DNA of 61,723 bases from Acidobacteriota bacterium. Its GTDB lineage: Bacteria > Acidobacteriota > Blastocatellia > Pyrinomonadales > Pyrinomonadaceae. Shown in pieces: positions 56,916-61,723 of this stretch; position 1 is the stretch's first letter; every line of letters begins with the position of its first letter. Below the pieces are notes generated by a model. It was not told the origin of the DNA and made no database searches. It saw nothing but the letters and a program-made list of their open reading frames with translations. The DNA lies in contig JAHBSH010000003.1 of the NCBI GenBank assembly GCA_019639215.1, forward strand, positions 1-61,723, in the 5' to 3' direction. Position numbers and translations under genes: made by a program.

Positions 56916-57533
56916 ATCGCTAGAAGATTTGGTGGACGAAATTTCAGGCCGCGTCAGCGTGAGCCGCTGCACCGCACGAATGAACGAATCAGGGTTCCGT
57001 CGGTGCGCGTAGTAACTGAGGACGGCGAAACGCTTGGCATAATGGATACGCGCGACGCAATACGCGAGGCACGTGATCGCGGGGTAGATCTGGTAGAGAT
57101 CGCACCGAATGCAAAGCCGCCGGTTTGCAGGCTGATCGATTACGGCAAGTTTCAGTATGAGCAAAAGAAAAAAGCTCATGAGGCCAAAAAGAAACAGGTC
57201 ACTGTTCAGGTAAAAGAGATAAAGTTTCGACCTGGAACTGACGACCATGACTATGGCTATCGCATGAAACACGCCAGGCAATGGCTTGAGGATGGTGACA
57301 AGGTCAGAGCTGCCATCGCATTTCGCGGCAGAGAGATGTCTCACCGTGAGCTGGGTGCAAAAATACTGGCTAAGTTGACCGAAGACCTCGTAGATCTGGC
57401 TGATGTCGAGGTAGCACCTAAAATGGAAGGCTATCAGATGTTCACGATATTTGTCCCGAAAAAGACAAAGACAGCTGATAAGAAACCGGCCGCCAAACCG
57501 GCAGAGGCAGTAAATGATGAGCAAGAATCTTAG
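56916..57533 (+). CDS. infC: Translation initiation factor IF-3, probable ATC start
   Basis: Binds the 30S subunit and proofreads start codon choice. The body reads RVPSVRVVTEDGETLGIMDTRDAI, VDLVEIAPNAKPPVCRLIDYGKFQYEQKKKAHEAKKKQ and EGYQMFTIFVPKK. The frame runs upstream of the first GTG (57003) to ATC at 56916, five bases after GGGAGG, giving MARRFGGRNFRPRQREPLHRTNERIR; non-AUG starts (AUU, AUC, AUA) are a known autoregulatory feature of infC. The short basic extension before the usual NERIR start fits coding. Overlaps the next gene by 20 bases. Confidence 0.88.
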   Translation: MARRFGGRNFRPRQREPLHRTNERIRVPSVRVVTEDGETLGIMDTRDAIREARDRGVDLVEIAPNAKPPVCRLIDYGKFQYEQKKKAHEAKKKQVTVQVKEIKFRPGTDDHDYGYRMKHARQWLEDGDKVRAAIAFRGREMSHRELGAKILAKLTEDLVDLADVEVAPKMEGYQMFTIFVPKKTKTADKKPAAKPAEAVNDEQES

Positions 57534-58425
57534 ATCAAGAACCATAGGCATGCTGATCACGGTGTTAGCGATGGCAATAGCCGTTGCAGCACAAGGCACA
57601 GCTACGCGATCGGCTTATTCTGCCGATGAATATAGGGCATTTGTCCAAAAAATGTCATCGAGTGCCGACAACGAGGCTCGCGTTAAGTTTGTTACGGACG
57701 AACTTAAGAAGCTGAATATTCGCGTTTCGACCGAAGGTTTTTCACAGAAAGGCCGCGGTGATGCCATGATTAACGGTACGAATGTACTGGCGGAGATACC
57801 AAATAAGGATGCAAAAAAGACCATCCTGATAGGTGCTCATCTGGACAAGGTCAACGTCGGCATCGGAGCTTTGGACAATGCTTCCGGCACAGCAGCGGTT
57901 TTTGCTCTATTGAAAGCATTTAAGGCTTCGCCGTTAAAGAACTATCGCCTTCAGGCAGCCTTTTGGGATGCTGAGGAAAGAGGCCTTGTTGGTTCACGTG
58001 TATATGTGAACGACCGTAAGGACAAAGAAGGCCGTTTACCTGATATCTATATAAATTTTGATATTTTCGGCAAAGGCGATTCGCTGTGGCTTTACTCCAC
58101 CAATGACGAGAGTGAGTTCGTAAAAGGTTTGAAAGCTTCTGCTGAAAAGTTCAATTTCGCCTATTTGATCGGTCCGGAATATCCGGCGAGTGATCATCGG
58201 AGTTTTGCCGCCTCGGTCGAATCTTATTCGTTTAGTCTGCTTCCAAATGGTGAGCCGGCAAACATCGTAAGAATGCTGAAAGGCGAAAAACTGGAAGAAA
58301 AAGATTTTCCAAACGTAATGAAGACCATCCATACAGCTAATGATTCAATGGAAACAATAGACGCAGAGTCTGTTGCAAGGTCGCTTCCCGTAGTTGAAGC
58401 TGCGATCAGAAGTTTGGACAAGTAA
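57514..58425 (+). CDS. Exported M28-family zinc peptidase
   Basis: Signal peptide (residues about 1-27) followed by an M28 aminopeptidase-like domain: [29 protein letters not shown] gives the His and the bridging Asp, [12 protein letters not shown] the catalytic Glu pair, NFDIFGKG an Asp and ASDHRSF the last His. The 303 residues fit a single-domain secreted peptidase. It is inserted between infC and rpmI, which are normally adjacent, and overlaps infC by 20 bases, so it is probably co-translated with it. Substrate is unknown. Confidence 0.88.
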   Translation: MMSKNLRSRTIGMLITVLAMAIAVAAQGTATRSAYSADEYRAFVQKMSSSADNEARVKFVTDELKKLNIRVSTEGFSQKGRGDAMINGTNVLAEIPNKDAKKTILIGAHLDKVNVGIGALDNASGTAAVFALLKAFKASPLKNYRLQAAFWDAEERGLVGSRVYVNDRKDKEGRLPDIYINFDIFGKGDSLWLYSTNDESEFVKGLKASAEKFNFAYLIGPEYPASDHRSFAASVESYSFSLLPNGEPANIVRMLKGEKLEEKDFPNVMKTIHTANDSMETIDAESVARSLPVVEAAIRSLDK

Positions 58426-58442
58426 AGTTTAGGAGAGAGAAT

Positions 58443-58646
58443 ATGCCAAAACTAAAGACACATAAAGGCGCCGCAAAGCGTTTTCGCTCGACTGCCTCAG
58501 GCAAGTTCAAGCGCGGACATTCGCATGCTCGCCATATATTGACGAAGAAAACTAATAAACGTAAACGTAACCTTGATATTGACACATTGGTTTCAGAAGG
58601 CGACCAGAAACGCGTTGAAAAAATGCTGCCTTACGGAAGAGACTAA
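58443..58646 (+). CDS. rpmI: 50S ribosomal protein L35
   Basis: Small basic protein (67 residues): [36 protein letters not shown] is the classic L35 N-terminus. AGGAGAG precedes the ATG by five bases. In the thrS-infC-(M28)-rpmI-rplT unit. Confidence 0.97.
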   Translation: MPKLKTHKGAAKRFRSTASGKFKRGHSHARHILTKKTNKRKRNLDIDTLVSEGDQKRVEKMLPYGRD

Positions 58647-58648
58647 CA

Positions 58649-58704
58649 AATTATGAATGATGAACACAGAATGATGAATAGACAGGAATTCATCATTCAT
58701 AATT
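58649..58704. repeat. Perfect 16-bp inverted repeat between rpmI and rplT
   Basis: AATTATGAATGATGAA (58649-58664) and TTCATCATTCATAATT (58689-58704) are exact complements around a 24-base loop, and a partial third copy, TTCATCATTTG, follows at 58710-58720. It is low-complexity AT-rich DNA of the kind found as dispersed intergenic repeats. Location suggests an effect on rpmI-rplT mRNA processing or L20 control. Confidence 0.85.
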
Positions 58705-58741
58705 CGAAATTCATCATTTGAACTACTGAAAGGAGTTAATT

Positions 58742-59119
58742 ATGCCTAGAGCAAAACGTGGTAATAAGCGCACCGAAAAGCGCAAAAAGATATTAGCCCT
58801 CGCCAAGGGTTATCGCGGGACAAAATCAAAGCTGTACCGCTCGGCAAAAGAATCTGTTGAGCGAGGCCTGAATTTCGCATACACAGGACGTAAGTTGAAA
58901 AAGCGTGATTTTCGCAAGCTGTGGATCGTCCGCATCAATGCTGCCTGCCGGCTGAATGACATCAAGTATTCACAACTCATTCACGGCCTTGATCTGGCTG
59001 GCATTGAACTTGACCGTAAATCGCTTGCTGACATCGCAGTAAAACAGCCCGAGGCATTTACGGCAATAGCCGGCAAGGCGAAAGAAGCGATATCCAACAA
59101 GCAGCAAGCCGCTGCATAG
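58742..59119 (+). CDS. rplT: 50S ribosomal protein L20
   Basis: 125 residues: [42 protein letters not shown] and [21 protein letters not shown] are standard. L20 represses its own operon in many bacteria by binding the leader RNA. AAGGAG lies 7 bases upstream. A terminator follows. Confidence 0.97.
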   Translation: MPRAKRGNKRTEKRKKILALAKGYRGTKSKLYRSAKESVERGLNFAYTGRKLKKRDFRKLWIVRINAACRLNDIKYSQLIHGLDLAGIELDRKSLADIAVKQPEAFTAIAGKAKEAISNKQQAAA

Positions 59120-59143
59120 TATATGGAAAGCTGCTCTTGTTAT

Positions 59144-59178
59144 GGAAAAGGCCCCGTCATTCCGGCGGGGCCTTTTCC
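59144..59178 (+). terminator. Rho-independent terminator after rplT
   Basis: Perfect 13-bp stem GGAAAAGGCCCCG (59144-59156) and CGGGGCCTTTTCC (59166-59178) with a 9-base loop; the T run is part of the stem. Confidence 0.85.
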
Positions 59179-59292
59179 ATCTCATTTCCATGACCAAATC
59201 AAAGCATTGACAGTAAAAAGAGTCGGCAACTTCGCGCGCTCTTCCCCTTTATATCTGATGACACCTGTAAAATGCTGCGGATGTAACTCTAA

Positions 59293-59673
59293 CTAATCGA
59301 TCACAAACGAAATGCTGTAATAGCCCTCGTCACTATTGTTAAAATACATAAAATTCATCTTCTTGCCGTCTTTCTTAAAATTGACCATATCGCCCGAAGG
59401 TCCGACACTCGTTCTCTCCCAGCCGCTGGCTTCGATAGCTTTAATATATCTCTCAAACAGACCGGCGGGTGGATCATAGGCGACAACGCCCAACTCAGTC
59501 TCGCTGCTCTTATGAACAATATCTTTCTGGCCGATCGGGAGTGCCATTTTGTCCCACGGAGCCGTTATTGGCACAACCGTCAGATTTGACCCCGAACATC
59601 CGACAAACGCAAAGGCGAATAAAATGGTGATAGCTAAAGCTAGAACGTTTCTTTTAATCAAGTCGATTCTCAT
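59293..59673 (-). CDS. Small lipoprotein of unknown function
   Basis: ATG 59673 gives a basic start and a lipobox FAFVGC near residue 25, then about 100 mature residues with a mixed alpha/beta pattern (LGVVAYDPPAGLFERYIKAIEASGWERTSVGPSGDMVNFKKDGKKMNFMYF). The frame is open 43 residues further upstream but that part lacks coding character. No family recognised. Confidence 0.6.
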   Translation of the reverse strand: MRIDLIKRNVLALAITILFAFAFVGCSGSNLTVVPITAPWDKMALPIGQKDIVHKSSETELGVVAYDPPAGLFERYIKAIEASGWERTSVGPSGDMVNFKKDGKKMNFMYFNNSDEGYYSISFVID

Positions 59674-59853
59674 AAATTTTAATGATCTTTCGGATTGCGT
59701 CATTATGTCATAAAAGGTGACGAAAACAAATGTGTTAAAAATTTGCATAAAATCGACCCTTTTTCCCATTCTCACGGAACTATGACCTAATGGATCGAAC
59801 ATGTTCCTGTACTAATTTTATGTCCGGATAAGTTTACTCAATATTCATCTTTC

Positions 59854-60306
59854 TTAATGTTTTCCCCAAACTCCGATACTTTTCGCACCGATACTGATGG
59901 CTTTGACACGTTTGACGAAGTTTCCACTCGGATAATATATTTTAGATATTTTGTAGGCGGCAAAAAATATAATGACAGGTGGAAAAGTCAAAAGAAAACC
60001 GATCATTATCTCAGTATTTGTCGGACGCGGATAGCCTAACGAAGCGATCACAAGACCGGTTACAATACCGCACATTATAAATATAAGGAATATACGAACG
60101 ATTATTACTTCCCACATCAATCGTTTGAGGTCTGAAACAAGGAACGGCAAAACGAATAACGTAAGTATGGCAACTATGATCGGAACATTTCTAATACCGA
60201 AGAGAAATACAAAGAATAAAACTTGTGTTGCAAGCCCATAGGCAGCGGCAATGGCAACCGCATCTAAAATATCCAAAGCCTTTTCTCTTAGATCGTGAAA
60301 TTTCAT
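59854..60306 (-). CDS. Small membrane protein, paralogue of the upstream gene
   Basis: 150 residues with about four hydrophobic segments and a C-terminal YPSGNFVKRVKAISIGAKSIGVW that matches FPESNFVKQVQDMVIRARRVGLF in the neighbour at 60322-60768. The pair arose by duplication. Function unknown. Confidence 0.6.
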   Translation of the reverse strand: MKFHDLREKALDILDAVAIAAAYGLATQVLFFVFLFGIRNVPIIVAILTLFVLPFLVSDLKRLMWEVIIVRIFLIFIMCGIVTGLVIASLGYPRPTNTEIMIGFLLTFPPVIIFFAAYKISKIYYPSGNFVKRVKAISIGAKSIGVWGKH

Positions 60307-60321
60307 TTATAGTCTAATAGT

Positions 60322-60768
60322 TCAATCAAATAATCCGACACGTCTCGCCCTAATCACCATATCTTGCACCTGCTTTACAAAATTGCTTTCCGGGAAAAAC
60401 TTGCTGCAGATGTTATATGCACAAAAGAAGATAAGTATCGGCAGAAAGGTGAGAAGAACAACTGCTACCATCAGTAGGACATGTGGACGGCCATAACCAA
60501 ATATGCCGATAATAAATGCCATAAAGAAAGAGACCATTAGCAATTGGAAAACGATCTTTCCGGCTAATATCTCCCATTGCCATATTCTTATCCTTTTGTA
60601 CTGGAACGCGATTATTATCAAAGTTATCGCAAGGTTAAAATGCGGAGTTTTGCTTAACGAATAAACAACGGACAAAATAAATATCTCAATTAAGATACTA
60701 AAAACTATGGATGCGAATAAAGCTAACGCCAGGTCGAAAATTGAGTCGAAGATCTTTTTGAAGGTCAT
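60322..60768 (-). CDS. Small membrane protein, paralogue of the downstream gene
   Basis: 148 residues, four hydrophobic segments, same order of features and same C-terminal NFVKxV block as the gene at 59854-60306, 15 bases downstream. Likely one operon. Function unknown; follows kbl by 27 bases. Confidence 0.6.
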   Translation of the reverse strand: MTFKKIFDSIFDLALALFASIVFSILIEIFILSVVYSLSKTPHFNLAITLIIIAFQYKRIRIWQWEILAGKIVFQLLMVSFFMAFIIGIFGYGRPHVLLMVAVVLLTFLPILIFFCAYNICSKFFPESNFVKQVQDMVIRARRVGLFD

Positions 60769-60795
60769 TAAGATATTTTATTCCGAAACCCCTAT

Positions 60796-61723
60796 TCAGA
60801 TAGATAATGCGGCTTTTGCTTCGGCGAATTTTTCTACTGCGAAGTCAAGGTCTTCTTTAGAGTGAGCGGCAGAAACTTGTGTGCGGATGCGAGCTTTGCC
60901 TTTAGGAACTACCGGGAAGGAAAATGGAATTACATACACGCCTTTTTCCAGCAGCAGTTCGGCTGTGTTAACAGCAGGTCCGGCTTCGCCAAACATCACC
61001 GGCACTATAGGATGTTCACCCGGCAAAACTTCAAGCCCGATAGCCGTTATCTTTTCCCGAAAGTACTTTGTGTTATCCATCAGACGGTCTCTTAATTCCG
61101 TCGAAGCCATTAAACGATCGATAGCAGCTATTGAAGCGGCGACGATCGGCGGTGCGACCGAATTACTGAAAAGATACGGCCGCGAACGCTGCCTTAGCAA
61201 TTCTATTATCTCTTTTTTGCCGCTGGTATATCCGCCTGAAGCTCCGCCCAAAGCCTTGCCCAAAGTTCCGGTAATAACATCTATCTTGTCAATTACTCCG
61301 CAGTGTTCGTGAGTTCCCTTTCCGTTTTTGCCCATGAATCCTACGGCATGCGAATCATCGACCATGACAAGTGCATCGTATTTTTCGGCGAGGTTACAAA
61401 CTTCTGCGAGGTTCGCGATGTAGCCATCCATAGAAAACACGCCGTCTGTGGCGATCATCTTGAACCGTGCGGAACTTGCTTCTTGAAGTTTGCTTTCGAG
61501 GTCTGCCATATCGTTATTTTTATAACGATAACGAGAAGCTTTACTCAGTCTGACGCCGTCGATGATGCTTGCGTGGTTCAATTCATCGGAAATGATGGCA
61601 TCTTCATCGGTCAAGAGAGTTTCGAACAAGCCTCCGTTGGCATCGAAACACGAGGTATATAAAATTGTATCTTCTGTGCCTAAAAACTCACTTATCTTGC
61701 GTTCTAATTCTTTGTGTATCGCC
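60796..61723 (-). CDS. kbl: Glycine C-acetyltransferase (2-amino-3-ketobutyrate CoA ligase), 5' part missing
   Basis: PLP enzyme of threonine degradation. The visible part contains [21 protein letters not shown], the PLP lysine in [15 protein letters not shown] and [21 protein letters not shown] at the C-terminus. The frame is open to the window edge ([15 protein letters not shown]...[16 protein letters not shown]), so the N-terminus lies outside. No tdh partner is seen within the window. Confidence 0.93.
   Translation of the reverse strand, partial: AIHKELERKISEFLGTEDTILYTSCFDANGGLFETLLTDEDAIISDELNHASIIDGVRLSKASRYRYKNNDMADLESKLQEASSARFKMIATDGVFSMDGYIANLAEVCNLAEKYDALVMVDDSHAVGFMGKNGKGTHEHCGVIDKIDVITGTLGKALGGASGGYTSGKKEIIELLRQRSRPYLFSNSVAPPIVAASIAAIDRLMASTELRDRLMDNTKYFREKITAIGLEVLPGEHPIVPVMFGEAGPAVNTAELLLEKGVYVIPFSFPVVPKGKARIRTQVSAAHSKEDLDFAVEKFAEAKAALSI

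Overview
The window looks like chromosomal DNA of an Acidobacteriota bacterium, probably from the Blastocatellia side. This is inferred from gene content, not from a database search. Pointers are a VWFA domain of the acidobacterial type, penicillin-acylase and S41 paralogues, an MlaEFD operon with a long repeated MlaD tail, a transcarbamylase of the N-acyl-ornithine type in the arginine operon, and moderate GC. There are no insertion sequences, integrases, phage genes or CRISPR arrays. Most of the window is housekeeping DNA with a few accessory patches.

Layout. 1-1.4 kb: anti-sigma factor and Spy-like periplasmic protein. 1.4-4.4 kb: mlaE-mlaF-mlaD lipid transport. 4.4-9.2 kb: argR-argC-argD-argF'-argB behind a promoter covered by a long inverted repeat, the likely ARG operator. 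9.2-12.9 kb (minus): gap-pgk-tpiA-secG-tRNA-Leu. 13-17.5 kb: TolC-like efflux protein, then a small sugar cluster (glycosyltransferase, rfbF-like, rfbG-like). 17.5-19.7 kb: secreted hypotheticals and a VWA protein. 19.7-21.5 kb (minus): ddl and dodecin behind a ydaO-type c-di-AMP riboswitch with its own promoter and terminator. 21.5-27.6 kb: haem/cytochrome genes (ctaB, coxC, DUF420 on minus; resB, ccsA, TPR on plus). 27.6-35.6 kb: secreted protein, AAC(6')-I-like acetyltransferase, S41 protein lacking its catalytic Ser and Lys, RuvX, penicillin acylase, ECF S-component-like protein and a frameshifted aldehyde dehydrogenase. 35.7-38.5 kb: tRNA-Arg, a 21-bp tandem repeat, two frameshifted VanY-like peptidases and a frameshifted Fet4-like protein. 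38.5-52.7 kb: histidine degradation genes hutH (frameshifted), hutI, hutU and hutG, scattered among unrelated genes (DUF2339, RhuM, esterase, TPR). 52.7-59.2 kb: DUF4241 lipoprotein, tRNA-Val, STAS-like protein, then thrS-infC-(M28 peptidase)-rpmI-rplT. 59.3-61.7 kb (minus): lipoprotein, two paralogous membrane proteins and a partial kbl.

How it fits together. The arginine operon encodes an acylated-ornithine route; residue 90 of the transcarbamylase, which sets acetyl versus succinyl specificity in characterised enzymes, is Thr, so the substrate is open. The hut genes cover all four steps from histidine to glutamate. The main regulatory finding is the c-di-AMP riboswitch whose next downstream gene is ddl, linking c-di-AMP to peptidoglycan precursor synthesis. 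The main caution is a cluster of about eight frame breaks in five neighbouring genes (34.7-38.8 kb), which look more like local sequence errors than independent gene decay.
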